A stretch of DNA of 64,000 nucleotides from Thiocystis minor (GCF_016653465.1 NZ_NHSQ01000084.1:62001-126000), one strand, 5' to 3'; shown: positions 1-9,927, numbered from the stretch's first letter. Numbers and translations are program-made. The notes: generated from the letters alone by a model not told the origin.

Positions 1-113
1 CGCCAGCGGAATCGATGCGAAATCCCATGACAAAGTACATGCGTTGTGCTCATTCTCCAGCCCCCGCGGGCAAAGACTCTGCCAGTTTGGTTTCTTGATC
101 CTGTGCAGTTCCT

Positions 114-138
114 GTATTTCGATCATCGGTCGAAATAC
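114..138. promoter_or_regulatory. 9-bp inverted repeat upstream of K+ channel gene
   Basis: The arms GTATTTCGA and TCGAAATAC are perfect complements separated by 7 nt. They lie 42 bp before the channel start codon. No U-run follows, so an operator-like site or a cruciform is as likely as a terminator. Nothing else recognisable lies in positions 1-179. Confidence 0.35.
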
Positions 139-179
139 GCCGACTCCGCCAGAGCATCCATATTCAGGACGGCATCGAC

Positions 180-542
180 ATGCGTGATTTCCTGCTTTTC
201 ATGCATAACTTGAAAAAAATATCGTATTTCGTCAGATATATTTTTGGTTTTCTGGTTTTGATCCTGATCCTGATGCTGTTGGCGCTCACGCTGGCCTGGG
301 TGGAAGATCTGACCTTGGGAGATGCCATCTATTTCACTTTCATTACGGGGTTGACCGTGGGCTATGGAGACATTACGCCCGTGACTCGTCTCGGCAAGAT
401 TGTCAGCGTCGCGATGGCCTTCGTCGGTGTCGTCACGACCGGTATCTATGTCGCGGTCGCAAGCAAGGCGGTTCAAGCATCGATCCATGGTATACGTCTC
501 AGTCGCGGCGAATTTCTGCCTGGACAACCCGATCGTGAATAG
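180..542 (+). CDS. Two-TM potassium channel protein (Ion_trans_2 type)
   Basis: Small inner-membrane protein of 120 residues. It has one hydrophobic helix at about 20-40, a pore region, the K+ selectivity filter TVGYGD at residues 59-64, and a second helix at about 73-95. This is the minimal TM1-pore-TM2 layout of bacterial K+ channels. There is no RCK or cyclic-nucleotide domain, and the protein stops about 25 residues after TM2. A weak AGGACGG lies upstream of the ATG. Filter and topology are seen directly; K+ conduction follows from the family. It appears monocistronic, with the next gene 116 bp on. Confidence 0.85.
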   Translation: MRDFLLFMHNLKKISYFVRYIFGFLVLILILMLLALTLAWVEDLTLGDAIYFTFITGLTVGYGDITPVTRLGKIVSVAMAFVGVVTTGIYVAVASKAVQASIHGIRLSRGEFLPGQPDRE

Positions 543-658
543 AGCCGCGTCGCACCGATGGAGCGGTCGTCAGCCGTCTAATGATGACGCCACTCATCTT
601 CGCCATCCCGTTCGTTCGCGCTCCCGAAGAGCAGGGGGCAGATCAGGAGTGAATTCGC

Positions 659-2380
659 ATGAGTGACATCCCAATGCGCGACTGGCTTGGCGGCTACCAG
701 AAGGGCTGGCTGCGTCTGGATCTCATCGCCGGCCTGACCACGGCGGCGGTGGTCATCCCCAAGGCCATGGCCTATGCCACCATTGCCGGGCTGCCGGTGG
801 AGGTGGGGCTCTACACCGCCTTCGTCCCCCTGGTGATCTATGCGCTCCTCGGCACCTCGCGCCCGCTCAGCGTCACCACCACCACGACCCTGGCGATCCT
901 CACCGGCACCCAGCTCGCGCTGGTGGTGCCGAGCGGCGATCCGGCGGCGCTGCTGACGGCCTCGGCGACGCTCGCGGTCCTGGTCGGGGTGATGCTGATC
1001 CTGGCCGCGGTCCTGCGGCTCGGGGTCGTCGCCAGCTTCATCTCGGAGCCGGTGCTGACCGGATTCAAGGCGGGCATCGGGCTGGTCATCATCCTGGATC
1101 AGGTGCCCAAGCTGCTCGGGATCCACTTCGAGAAGAGCGGTTTTCTGCGCGACATCCTCGCCATTTTTGCGCACCTGCCCGAGACCTCGCTCGCGACCCT
1201 GGCGGTCGGCGTCGCCATGCTGGCCATCCTGCTCGGGATCGAGCGCCTGGCCCCGCGCGCCCCGGCGCCGCTGGTCGCGGTCGCGCTCGGCATCGCCGTC
1301 TCCGGGCTGCTCGCGCTGCAGGACCAGGGCGTGGCGATCGTCGGTCATATCCCTCAGGGCCTGCCGGCGCTGAGCCTGCCCAATCTGGATCTGGTGGCGC
1401 AGCTCTGGCCCGGCGCGCTCGGCATTGCGCTGATGAGCTTCACCGAGTCCATCGCCGCCGCGCGGGCCTTCGCTGGACGGGGCGAGCCGCGCCCGGTGCC
1501 CAACCAGGAGCTGGTGGCGACCGGACTCGGCAACCTCGTCGGCGGCCTGTTCGGCGCCATGCCGGGCGGCGGCGGCACCTCGCAGACGGCGGTGAACCGG
1601 AGCGCCGGCGCCCGCACCCAGGTCGCCGGTCTGGTGACGGCCGCCGCCGCCGTCGCGACCCTGCTCCTGCTCGCGCCCCTGATGGGCCTGATGCCGCAGG
1701 CGACCCTGGCGGCCGTGGTCATCGTCTATTCGATCGGACTGATTCAGCCGGCCGAGCTGCTCGCCATCCTGAAGATCCGGCGCATGGAGTTTCTTTGGGC
1801 GCTGGCCGCCTTTGCGGGCGTCGTCCTGCTCGGGACGCTCAAGGGGATCCTGGTGGCCATCATCGTCTCACTGGTGTCGCTGGCCTATCAGACCGCGCAT
1901 CCGCGGCTCTATGTCCTCGGGCGCAAGCCGGGCACCGATGTCTTTCGCCCGAGAACGGACGAGCACCCGGAGGACGAGACCGTCCCCGGACTGCTGATGG
2001 TGCGGCCGGAGGGGCGCCTCTTCTTCGCCAATGCCCAGCGCATCGGCGAGCAGGTGTGGCCGCTGATCGACGCCGCCAACCCCCGTGTGCTGGTGATGGA
2101 CTTCAGCGCTGTGACCGACATCGAGTACTCGGCGCTCAAGATGCTCGTCGAGGGCGAAGAGCGGCTGCGCGCGCGCGGCGCGGAGCTTTTGCTGGTGGCG
2201 CTCAACCCCGAGGTGCTCGGTATGATCCAGCGCTCGTCGCTTGGAGAGACGCTTGGGCGCGAGCGGCTGATCTTCAATCTTCCCCTGGCGGTCGAGCGGT
2301 TTCGCGCTCGGGCCGCCGTGCCTGAGGGCATGGATTCGATGGCGAGCGAGCCACAGACAACGACGTCCACCCCCACTTGA
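659..2380 (+). CDS. SulP/SLC26 family anion transporter with STAS domain
   Basis: 573-residue inner-membrane transporter. The N-terminal SulP signature region (DLIAGLTTAAVVIPKAMAYA, about residues 21-40) is followed by roughly 10-12 hydrophobic helices to about residue 410, and a cytoplasmic STAS domain at about 435-545 (motif VLVMDFSAVTDIEYSAL). Family members carry sulfate, bicarbonate or other anions, and the substrate cannot be read from sequence. The start is supported by AGGAG 9-13 bp upstream. The length matches full SulP proteins. The last about 20 residues are a Thr/Ser-rich tail. Confidence 0.9.
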   Translation: MSDIPMRDWLGGYQKGWLRLDLIAGLTTAAVVIPKAMAYATIAGLPVEVGLYTAFVPLVIYALLGTSRPLSVTTTTTLAILTGTQLALVVPSGDPAALLTASATLAVLVGVMLILAAVLRLGVVASFISEPVLTGFKAGIGLVIILDQVPKLLGIHFEKSGFLRDILAIFAHLPETSLATLAVGVAMLAILLGIERLAPRAPAPLVAVALGIAVSGLLALQDQGVAIVGHIPQGLPALSLPNLDLVAQLWPGALGIALMSFTESIAAARAFAGRGEPRPVPNQELVATGLGNLVGGLFGAMPGGGGTSQTAVNRSAGARTQVAGLVTAAAAVATLLLLAPLMGLMPQATLAAVVIVYSIGLIQPAELLAILKIRRMEFLWALAAFAGVVLLGTLKGILVAIIVSLVSLAYQTAHPRLYVLGRKPGTDVFRPRTDEHPEDETVPGLLMVRPEGRLFFANAQRIGEQVWPLIDAANPRVLVMDFSAVTDIEYSALKMLVEGEERLRARGAELLLVALNPEVLGMIQRSSLGETLGRERLIFNLPLAVERFRARAAVPEGMDSMASEPQTTTSTPT

Positions 2381-2482
2381 GGACGTCGCAATGACAGGTG
2401 CGCCGCTTAACCTGGAATCCTTACCGGCGTGATCCACGATGACTCAATACGCCATTCTCACGCAACCTTGAGGAGCTTTTCG

Positions 2483-2674
2483 ATGACCACGATGCCACGC
2501 CCAATCCACCTTGTCTGCGCCCTGAGCTTGACGTTCGCGGGCGCGCTGCCCATGGCGCAGGCCGACACCACGCCGGTCTTGAGCACCGCCCTCTCGACCG
2601 CGATCACCGGTACGGTCGCCGTCGTCAATCAGGAGACACGCATAGAGATCCGCAGCGAGGTGACGTCCCGGTAG
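2483..2674 (+). CDS. Short exported protein, probably truncated
   Basis: 63 residues beginning MTTMPRPIHL with a clear signal peptide (hydrophobic core LVCALSLTFAGALPMAQA, cleavage near ADT). The start is chosen because GAGGAG sits 7 nt upstream. The mature part is only about 38 residues and ends abruptly after VAVVNQETR followed by a short odd tail. That motif resembles the opening strand of a larger beta-rich periplasmic domain, so the gene may have lost its 3' half. Function unknown. It precedes the outer-membrane-like gene by 70 bp. Confidence 0.45.
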   Translation: MTTMPRPIHLVCALSLTFAGALPMAQADTTPVLSTALSTAITGTVAVVNQETRIEIRSEVTSR

Positions 2675-2744
2675 CGAGCGCTTGGCGCGCCGCGCGATGG
2701 GGCGATTCCACGTCGGCCATGCGCGGCGCGGGCGCTCGAAGGCG

Positions 2745-3686
2745 ATGGACAAGGCGAAGTCACCGTCTCGTTGGTTTCCCGGCCCCTTGGCATTGGCCAG
2801 CGGGTGCGCGTTGTTCTTGGCCGCTGGTTCCGTGCCGTGCCAGGACATCGAGCCGCGCGCCTATTCCAACGCACCGGTCGGGGTGAACTTTCTGATCGCG
2901 GGCTATGCTTTTACCCGCGGAGGCATCGCGTTCGATTCGGCGCTGCCGGTGACGGATCCGCGGCTTGACCTGTCCAGCACGCTCCTCGGCTACGCGCGCG
3001 TACTCGATTTCTGGGGCCGGTCCGGCAAGCTCGACGTTATCCTTCCCTACAGTTGGCTGTCGGGCTCGGCGGACGATCAGAGCCTTCCGGTGGAGCGCGT
3101 CGTCGATGGATTCGCCGACCCCAGGCTGCGGCTCTCGATCAATCTCTATGGGGCACCCGCGCTCAACCTGAAAGAATTCAAAGCGTATCGGCAGGATCTG
3201 ATCGTCGGTGCGAGCCTGCAGGTCTCCGCGCCCTGGGGGCAGTACGATGGCAGCCGCCTGATCAACCTCGGCACCCATCGCTGGAGTATCAAGCCGGAGA
3301 TTGGCGTGTCCAAGGCCGTCGGACCCTGGACGCTCGAACTGAGCGCGGCGGCGACCCTGTTCGCGGACAATACGGATTTCTTCGGCGGCAGGCGGCGCGC
3401 GCAGGATCCAATCTATTCCGCGCAAGCGCATCTGATCCATGGCTTTCGCTCAGGTGTCTGGGCCTCGCTCGATGCGACCTATTTCACCGGCGGACAAACG
3501 ACTCTGGACGGGATCGCGCGCGACGACCGTCAAAGCAACTGGCGACTGGGCGGAACCCTGGCGCTGCCCATTGACGCCCGTCACTCGCTCAAGCTATACG
3601 CAAGCAGCGGCGTGTCCGCGCGCACTGGAAACGGCTTCGATCTGGCCGGAGTCGCCTGGCAATATCGCTGGGGCGGCGGGCTCTGA
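2745..3686 (+). CDS. Outer-membrane transporter-like protein (phenol MetA-type family)
   Basis: About 313 residues from this ATG. A signal peptide (FPGPLALASGCALFLAAG) precedes a mature domain rich in alternating hydrophobic and aromatic strands. The protein resembles the 'transporter' family (PF13557-like) of predicted beta-barrels: a segment near YSNAPVGVNFLIAGYAFTRG, an internal SAPWGQYDGSRLINLGTHRW stretch, and an end at QYRWGGGL. An in-frame ATG 63 bp upstream exists but would add a basic, non-signal-like leader, so the later start is preferred. It heads a same-strand cluster with DUF3302, HlyD-type and hydrolase genes. Substrate unknown. Confidence 0.7.
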   Translation: MDKAKSPSRWFPGPLALASGCALFLAAGSVPCQDIEPRAYSNAPVGVNFLIAGYAFTRGGIAFDSALPVTDPRLDLSSTLLGYARVLDFWGRSGKLDVILPYSWLSGSADDQSLPVERVVDGFADPRLRLSINLYGAPALNLKEFKAYRQDLIVGASLQVSAPWGQYDGSRLINLGTHRWSIKPEIGVSKAVGPWTLELSAAATLFADNTDFFGGRRRAQDPIYSAQAHLIHGFRSGVWASLDATYFTGGQTTLDGIARDDRQSNWRLGGTLALPIDARHSLKLYASSGVSARTGNGFDLAGVAWQYRWGGGL

Positions 3687-3748
3687 GCCGCGTCGACGCG
3701 ATGCGCGGGACGACACTGACCCCAACAACCTGTTTAGGAGATTCGCAG

Positions 3749-4192
3749 ATGGCGAACCCGCTACACCCGGCCGCAATCCATCACTTGCCCCCCTTCGTCA
3801 CAGCCCCAGGGGAGACCGACGTGCTGTTCATCGTGATGGCCGTTTTTGTGCTACTCGCCGTGATCGGCATCGGCATCTTCTACTTCAAGCTCCATGCACT
3901 CCCGGAGCAGATGGCGCATCGCGGCCAGAAGATCCAGTTCGAACTGGTCGCGGTGCTGGCGCTGCTGGCGCTTTTCACCCACAACCACGCCTTCTGGATC
4001 GCCGGACTGCTGCTCGCATTCGTCCCCCTGCCGGACTTCACCACGCCGCTGTCCTCCATGGCGCGCGCGCTCGAGCGCATTGCCGACGGTGCCGGGCCGG
4101 CCGCGCCGCCGCGGGCGCCAGCGCCGGGGCAGACGGTGCCGAACGTGACGGCGCCGGATGCCGACCAGCCCACCGAGTCGCGGGAGGTCTAA
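3749..4192 (+). CDS. DUF3302 (YiaW-like) inner-membrane protein
   Basis: About 147 residues from MANPLHP; AGGAG lies 9-13 nt upstream of this ATG. Two membrane helices occur at about 25-47 and 65-90, joined by a short loop with LHALPEQMAHRGQK, then an Ala/Pro-rich cytoplasmic tail. The pattern matches DUF3302, whose E. coli member YiaW is encoded beside the HlyD-like YiaV. Here too the next gene, 3 bp downstream, encodes an HlyD-like protein, which supports the call. The role is unknown but likely structural for the fusion-protein complex. Confidence 0.6.
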   Translation: MANPLHPAAIHHLPPFVTAPGETDVLFIVMAVFVLLAVIGIGIFYFKLHALPEQMAHRGQKIQFELVAVLALLALFTHNHAFWIAGLLLAFVPLPDFTTPLSSMARALERIADGAGPAAPPRAPAPGQTVPNVTAPDADQPTESREV

Positions 4193-4195
4193 CCC

Positions 4196-5425
4196 ATGTT
4201 GGAACTGATGCTTTGCTCGATGCTGACCATCCTGCCGGATTTCCTCTTTCGCCGCTTCGCGCAGGGCAAGCGGCTCGGACACGAGATCACCCTCTTCACC
4301 GTCTGGTTCGAGCTGCGTTGGGGAATCACGCTTTGCCTGATCCTCACCTTGAGCCTGATCACGACCATCTTCTATTTCCACCCTTCGACCAAGGCCGCCA
4401 CCTCGGTCTTCCGCACCGTCACCATCCTGCCGGAGACCAGCGGAAGGGTCGCCGAGACCTTTGTCGACATCAACCAGCGAGTGGCGGAAGGGCAGCCCCT
4501 GTTCCGGCTCGACAGCACTCAGCAGGAGGCGGCGGTGGAAACGGCTCGGCGCAAGATCGCCGAGACCGAGGCCGCCATGGTTGTGGCCAAGTCCCAACTG
4601 GCCGAGGCGGACGGGCGCATCGTCCAGTCACGCGGGGCGCTTCAGCAAGCGATCGATGAGTTCGCGGCCCGCTCGGAAGCGAACCGCAAGAGTGCCGGGA
4701 CCATCGCGGAACGTGAGGTTGGACGAATGCGGGTGCAGGTTGATACCCAGCAGGGCGCGCTCGACGCGGCCCTGGCGAGCCGCGAGGCCATCGTCTCGGA
4801 GATGACATTTCAGCTCCCGGCCGAGAAGGCGAGCGCCGAGGCCGCACTCCACGAAGCCGAGGTGGACCTGAAGAAGACCCTGGTCGTGGCCGGGACCGAC
4901 GGCATCGTGCAGCAGTTCGCGCTGCGAGCTGGCGATGTGGTCAACCCCATGCTCCGGCCCGCGGGCATCCTGGTGCCGGAGCGCCGGGTCACGGGTCTGA
5001 TGGCCGGCTTCGGTCAGATCGAGTCGCAGGTGCTGAAGGTGGGCATGATCGGCGAGGTGACCTGCATCGCCAAACCCTGGGCCATCGTGCCGATGGTGGT
5101 GACCGAGGTCCAGCACGTCATCGCCTCCGGTCAGGTGCGCCCAACCGACACCCTGGTCGATGTCCAGCAGTTCGCGCGTCCCGGCACACTCACAGTCATC
5201 ATGGAGCCGCTCTATGCTGGCCAGCTCGACGACCTGCCCCAGGGCGGCAACTGTATCGCCAACGCCTACACGAACAACCACGAGGCGCTCGCCGATCCCG
5301 ACACCGGCTTCTGGCGCGCCTTCGGGCTGCACGCCATCGACACCGTCGGCCTGGTGCATGCCATGATCCTGCGCATCCAGGCGCTGCTGCTGCCGATCCA
5401 GACCCTGGTTCTGGGCGGGCATTGA
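4196..5425 (+). CDS. HlyD/YiaV-like membrane fusion protein
   Basis: 409 residues. A hydrophobic helix at about 41-62 anchors the protein in the inner membrane. A lipoyl/biotinyl half-motif follows (ETSGRVAETFVDINQRVAEG, about residues 80-100), then a coiled-coil hairpin rich in Ala/Glu/Arg (about 105-215) and the second half (VVAGTDGIVQQFALRAGDVV), ending in a beta-barrel region. This is the periplasmic adaptor layout of HlyD/EmrA. No cognate MFS or ABC pump is adjacent; the partner is the DUF3302 protein encoded 3 bp upstream, almost certainly in one operon. It probably supports export or envelope maintenance. Confidence 0.8.
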   Translation: MLELMLCSMLTILPDFLFRRFAQGKRLGHEITLFTVWFELRWGITLCLILTLSLITTIFYFHPSTKAATSVFRTVTILPETSGRVAETFVDINQRVAEGQPLFRLDSTQQEAAVETARRKIAETEAAMVVAKSQLAEADGRIVQSRGALQQAIDEFAARSEANRKSAGTIAEREVGRMRVQVDTQQGALDAALASREAIVSEMTFQLPAEKASAEAALHEAEVDLKKTLVVAGTDGIVQQFALRAGDVVNPMLRPAGILVPERRVTGLMAGFGQIESQVLKVGMIGEVTCIAKPWAIVPMVVTEVQHVIASGQVRPTDTLVDVQQFARPGTLTVIMEPLYAGQLDDLPQGGNCIANAYTNNHEALADPDTGFWRAFGLHAIDTVGLVHAMILRIQALLLPIQTLVLGGH

Positions 5426-5540
5426 ACCCAGCGCCGGGGGCGCGATCGGTCGCCGCGCGCAGCGGCGAAGTTGTGACCCGAGCGTCGCGGCCGGTGCCGC
5501 TCGGCGCATGGTTTTTCCCATCAAGGACATCCGAGACACC

Positions 5541-6896
5541 ATGAAGATCCACGCCCGCTTTGCGTTTCTGCTCGCCGTCACCCTGATCGGGGGCTGTGCC
5601 ACACCCGCGCGCCAACTGATGCCGACCCCGGCGTTGTATCAGCTTCCGGGCGGACAGCCGGTGTTCGATCGATCGGCCATGACCCCGCAACGCCAGAGTC
5701 CGGACCTGGACCTGCTCTACGTCACCGACCGGGCACCGGCAACGCCCGCCGAGCTGGAGGCGCAGGGCCAGGACCAAGGCCCCTTGCTCTACGGCCAGGA
5801 ACGCGCCCGGCGTATCGCCTTCGGCTCCGCCCAGGTTCGCGTGGCCCCGGGGCTGGACTGGGAGACCCTGAGGGAGCAAAGCCAACTGGCCAAACGCACG
5901 CGCGAGGTCGACCTGGAACTGGGCCAGGTGCGGGAGTTGGGTGCCTTCCCCATCGAGCCCTATCGCCTGCACCGTGGAGAGAAGGGGAAGCTGCTGCGGG
6001 ATCGTGCCGAGCTGGCGAGCCACGACGAGGCCAAGGGCCGGCTCCAGGGCGAGGTCCAGCGCCGACTCGCCGCCGCGCCCAAGAAGCAAATCCTGCTCTA
6101 TGTGCACGGCTTCAACGAGACCTTCGCCACCGCGGCCTATACCGCCGCGGAGCTTTGCCACTTCCTCGGTCGGGAACCGGTGTGCGCCTTCTTCACCTGG
6201 CCGGCCTCCTCCAGCGGCAACTTTTTGACCTCCTACACCAGCACCACCGAGTCCGCGGACTTCGCGGTGGAGCACCTCAAGAAGAGCCTCCGCCTGCTCG
6301 CGACGACCCCCGGAGTGGAGGGGATGCAGATCCTGGCCCACAGCCGCGGCACCGCGCTGACCCTCAGGGCGGTTCGCGAGCTAAGTCTGGAGGCGATCGC
6401 GGCCGGCAAGGAACCGGTCGACCTCTACAAGATCGAGAACCTGGTGCTGCTCTCGCCGGACATCGATCTCGACATCGCCGCCCAGCAGCTCACCGGCTTT
6501 CTCTCCGATCCCGACCTGGTCACGGTGTGGCCCGAAGGCAAGCTGCCGCGCGTCCTGAAGGGCCGGCTGACGATCTACACCGCACCCGACGACCGGGCGC
6601 TCCTGGTCTCGAAGCTCCTGTTCCGCAGCCGCAACCGGGTGGGTCAGCTGCGGCCCGAGGACATCCCCGAGAAGGGCCAGCGCTACCTGGAGGCGCTGGG
6701 ACGCATGGACATGATCTCTTATCTGGGCAAGCGCACCGATTTCTTTGGGCACACCTATTTCACCTCCAACCCGCAAGTCAGCTCGGACCTGATCCAGTTG
6801 ATCCGTTACGGCAGGAAGCTGGGAGAACCTGGGCGGCAGCTCGTCAGGACGGGGCCGATTACCTGGAAGTTCCCGCCAGACCCTCAGCGCCCATGA
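5541..6896 (+). CDS. Alpha/beta-hydrolase lipoprotein (DUF900-like esterase)
   Basis: 451 residues from MKIHARF. The signal peptide ends in lipobox LIGGC (Cys19), so this is a lipoprotein. The hydrolase core shows an ILLYVHGFNETF oxyanion strand and the nucleophile elbow AHSRG with Ser at about residue 268, typical of the DUF900 'esterase/lipase superfamily' group. A later acidic residue and His fall in SPDIDLD and the C-terminal GHTYFTS region. The upstream in-frame ATG at 5508 would bury the signal peptide, so it was not used. Last gene of the 2.7-6.9 kb cluster, 115 bp after the fusion protein. Substrate unknown. Confidence 0.78.
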   Translation: MKIHARFAFLLAVTLIGGCATPARQLMPTPALYQLPGGQPVFDRSAMTPQRQSPDLDLLYVTDRAPATPAELEAQGQDQGPLLYGQERARRIAFGSAQVRVAPGLDWETLREQSQLAKRTREVDLELGQVRELGAFPIEPYRLHRGEKGKLLRDRAELASHDEAKGRLQGEVQRRLAAAPKKQILLYVHGFNETFATAAYTAAELCHFLGREPVCAFFTWPASSSGNFLTSYTSTTESADFAVEHLKKSLRLLATTPGVEGMQILAHSRGTALTLRAVRELSLEAIAAGKEPVDLYKIENLVLLSPDIDLDIAAQQLTGFLSDPDLVTVWPEGKLPRVLKGRLTIYTAPDDRALLVSKLLFRSRNRVGQLRPEDIPEKGQRYLEALGRMDMISYLGKRTDFFGHTYFTSNPQVSSDLIQLIRYGRKLGEPGRQLVRTGPITWKFPPDPQRP

Positions 6897-7095
6897 GTAA
6901 GCCAGATCCCGCCAACCCCGAGGCCGCGAGTCATCCACGGACCGGGGCTGGCGGATTCCTCGCAGGTGTCGCGCGACCCCGCTTCATTCACCTATCCACG
7001 CGACGCGCCACGAGTCCCAACCCTTTCGTTCACCCGACGCGCCCTTGCCTTGCCTGGGCTCATCCACCACCTCAAGAGATTGGAATCTTTACGCG

Positions 7096-7809
7096 ATGAA
7101 ACGCAATTCTCTATTTGCTCTGATGCTCGCGATGGCTGCAACGGCCGCCACGGCGCAAATCTCACTGGATGCCCTGAAGGAAGGCGCGTCAAAGGCCGCG
7201 AAGGTCGTCGGCGAGACGACGATGGGCGCGGTGGAGGGCGCCGGCAAGATGGCCGGCAAGGCGTCCTGGGCGGTCACGGACACCGTCGACTCCACCCAGA
7301 AAAGCCTGGGCGACGAGGCCACCCCCGAGGAGACGCGAGCCAAGCTCGATGCCATGGCCGAAACGACGCTCGCGCGCCTGTTTGCGGACGAGCCCGGCAG
7401 CCGCGCCCTGTTCGATCGCAGCGCCGGCTACGCCGTGTTCGACAAGCGCGAGGCGAGCTTCTACGTCGTCGCGGGCTACGGTCGCGGGGTCGCGGTCGAT
7501 CCCGCGACCGGCTCGCGCGTCTATATGAAAATGACGACCACTGGCGCGGGCCTGAGCTTCGGTCTCGGCGGCTTCGCCTCCCAGGTCGTCATCCTCTTCC
7601 AGGACCATGCCTTGCTGGAACGGTTCCTGACCCAAGGGCTGGATGCGACGGCCGAGGTCGGCACCATGGCTGGCGAGCAGAAGGACCAACTCGCCCTGCG
7701 GTTCAACGAGGGCAAGGCGGTGTTCGTGCTGACCGGCAAGGGCTGGAAGGTCGCCGCCAAGCTGACCGGCTCGCGCTACTGGCCGGACGAGGGACTGAAT
7801 CGTCAGTGA
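7096..7809 (+). CDS. SYLF-domain (YSC84-like) exported lipid-binding protein
   Basis: 237 residues with a signal peptide (LFALMLAMAATAATA) and an Ala/Gly/Lys-rich linker of about 60 residues (KAAKVVGETTMGAVEG), then a SYLF domain. Hallmarks are SAGYAVFDKREASFYVVAGY, GRGVAVDPATGSRVYMKM and GFGLGG-like strands, ending KGWKVAAKLTGSRYWPD. SYLF domains bind phosphoinositides in eukaryotes; bacterial members are secreted and of unknown role. The start is the ATG directly before the signal peptide. The gene ends 3 bp before an 85-bp repeat element. Confidence 0.8.
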   Translation: MKRNSLFALMLAMAATAATAQISLDALKEGASKAAKVVGETTMGAVEGAGKMAGKASWAVTDTVDSTQKSLGDEATPEETRAKLDAMAETTLARLFADEPGSRALFDRSAGYAVFDKREASFYVVAGYGRGVAVDPATGSRVYMKMTTTGAGLSFGLGGFASQVVILFQDHALLERFLTQGLDATAEVGTMAGEQKDQLALRFNEGKAVFVLTGKGWKVAAKLTGSRYWPDEGLNRQ

Positions 7810-7812
7810 TTT

Positions 7813-7897
7813 AAACCGCGTCCACTCCGATCATCGTCGATACTGCCAAGGTCGATTCAATCCAAAAACATCGCCTACCGCGCTGGACGCGGTTTAG
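7813..7897. repeat. 85-bp element with AAACCGCGTC/GACGCGGTTT ends (copy 1)
   Basis: Begins AAACCGCGTC and ends GACGCGGTTTAG, so its termini are inverted repeats. A second copy of exactly 85 bp lies at 39716-39800 and shares the last 19 bp (CGCGCTGGACGCGGTTTAG) plus the first 10; the interiors differ. Here it fills the gap between the SYLF gene and the PPK2 ribosome-binding site. Confidence 0.7.
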
Positions 7898-7910
7898 AGG
7901 AGATCAACCA

Positions 7911-8741
7911 ATGAGCAAGAAGAACAAGCGCCAGGACGCAGAAGCGGTCGAGGACGCCGGCACCTCCGTCAAGCTGAAGAATAAGACCTACGAGAAAGAG
8001 CTGCGCCGGCTGCATGTGGAGTTGGTCAAGCTCCAGGAATGGGTCCGGCATCAGGGGCTCAAGGTCTGCATCGTCTTCGAGGGACGCGACGGCGCGGGCA
8101 AGGGTGGCACCATCAAGGCGATCACCGAGCGAGTCAGTCCGCGCGTGTTCCGGGTGGTGGCGCTGCCGGCACCCACCGAGCGCGAGCAGTCCCAGATGTA
8201 TCTGCAGCGTTACATGCAGCATTTTCCGGCCGCCGGCGAGGTCGTCATCTTCGACCGCAGTTGGTACAACCGCGCGGGCGTCGAGCGGGTGATGGGGTTC
8301 TGTCGCGAGGAACAGGCGGATCGCTTCCTCGAAATGGTGCCATTCGGCGAGAAGGCGATCGTGGATTCCGGGATCATCCTCATCAAGTACTGGCTGGAGG
8401 TCAGCCCCGAGGAGCAGACCCGACGCCTGGAGGCGCGCATCGAGGACGGGCGCAAGCTCTGGAAGCTCTCGCCCATGGATCTGGAGTCCTACAGCCGCTG
8501 GTACGATTATTCGAGGGCGCGCGATGCCATGTTCGCGGCCACGGATACCGACTTCGCGCCCTGGTTCATGGCGTATTCGGACGACAAGAAGCGCGCACGG
8601 CTCAACATCATCAGCCACCTTCTGGAGCAGATTCCCTACGAGGAGCTGCCCCGCGAGAAGGTGGAGCTGCCGAAGCGGCAGAAGCCCGGCGACTATCGGG
8701 AACCCGAGTATCCCTTCAAGATCGTCCCCGCGCCCTACTGA
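7911..8741 (+). CDS. ppk2: Polyphosphate kinase 2 (PPK2, class I type)
   Basis: 276 residues. PPK2 uses polyphosphate to phosphorylate nucleotides (usually NDP to NTP in class I). Walker A is GRDGAGKG (residues 58-65) and Walker B with lid is VVIFDRSWYNRAGVERVMGF (about 111-130), both intact. The single-domain length and a charged N-terminal tail (KKNKRQDAEAVED) match class I enzymes. GAGGAG ends 9 nt before the ATG and directly abuts the end of the 85-bp repeat. Whether GDP or ADP is preferred cannot be told from sequence. Confidence 0.9.
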   Translation: MSKKNKRQDAEAVEDAGTSVKLKNKTYEKELRRLHVELVKLQEWVRHQGLKVCIVFEGRDGAGKGGTIKAITERVSPRVFRVVALPAPTEREQSQMYLQRYMQHFPAAGEVVIFDRSWYNRAGVERVMGFCREEQADRFLEMVPFGEKAIVDSGIILIKYWLEVSPEEQTRRLEARIEDGRKLWKLSPMDLESYSRWYDYSRARDAMFAATDTDFAPWFMAYSDDKKRARLNIISHLLEQIPYEELPREKVELPKRQKPGDYREPEYPFKIVPAPY

Positions 8742-8803
8742 GCCGGGAGGCTAAGTGGGGTGCGCAACCTTTCGTCAAACTCGCGCCGCCGGCGCTTCGG
8801 CAC

Positions 8804-8833
8804 GCCCTCGCCCTCGCCCTCGCCCTCGCCCTC
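8804..8833. repeat. Tandem hexamer (GCCCTC)x5
   Basis: Five uninterrupted copies, followed by CGAGGGGCGAG that can fold back on them. This lies in the gene-free stretch 8742-9245, which also holds a transposase remnant and the GACAATCC/GACAAC array. Confidence 0.85.
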
Positions 8834-8849
8834 CGAGGGGCGAGCCGGC

Positions 8850-8970
8850 AGCTTTGTAGTGGCTGAAGCGCAGCGCATCCAACAAGCGCTTGCGGATCAC
8901 GGCCAAGTTGCTGGCGAATGCGGCGAGTCCACGATTCGAGTCCGGTCTGACGTGACGGAGCGCGCGCCTT
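8850..8970 (-). pseudogene. Transposase C-terminal remnant
   Basis: Reading the minus strand between an in-frame stop and the GCCCTC repeat gives RRALRHVRPDSNRGLAAFAS followed by NLAVIRKRLLDALRFSHYKA. That cadence is typical of the last helices of DDE transposases from IS4/ISAs1-like families. About 40 codons survive; the rest of the gene and the terminal repeats are not recognisable. The family assignment is tentative. Confidence 0.45.
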
Positions 8971-9057
8971 CATCCCTCTTGCAGTTCGTATCAATTGGGC
9001 GCCGCAGTACTCGATTGCTTGAGGGCGCCAAATGCTTGCAGATGAGTCAAGTATGTC

Positions 9058-9150
<93 letters not shown>

Positions 9151-9245
9151 CGCTGTTCAGCTTGCTACAGCGATGATCATGATTCGTGGGTCTGAGGCGA
9201 AGCCTCGCTAGAACAAGACGCACCCTGCGATCGAGGAGCGACCCG

Positions 9246-9833
<588 letters not shown>

Positions 9834-9927
9834 ACGATCTGGTCGGTGGCCACATTGAGTCGGACGGGATGAGCATTGGGGGAAAGACCACCTGACCGAG
9901 ACGGCGGCCAAACTCGCCTCCCAGCTC

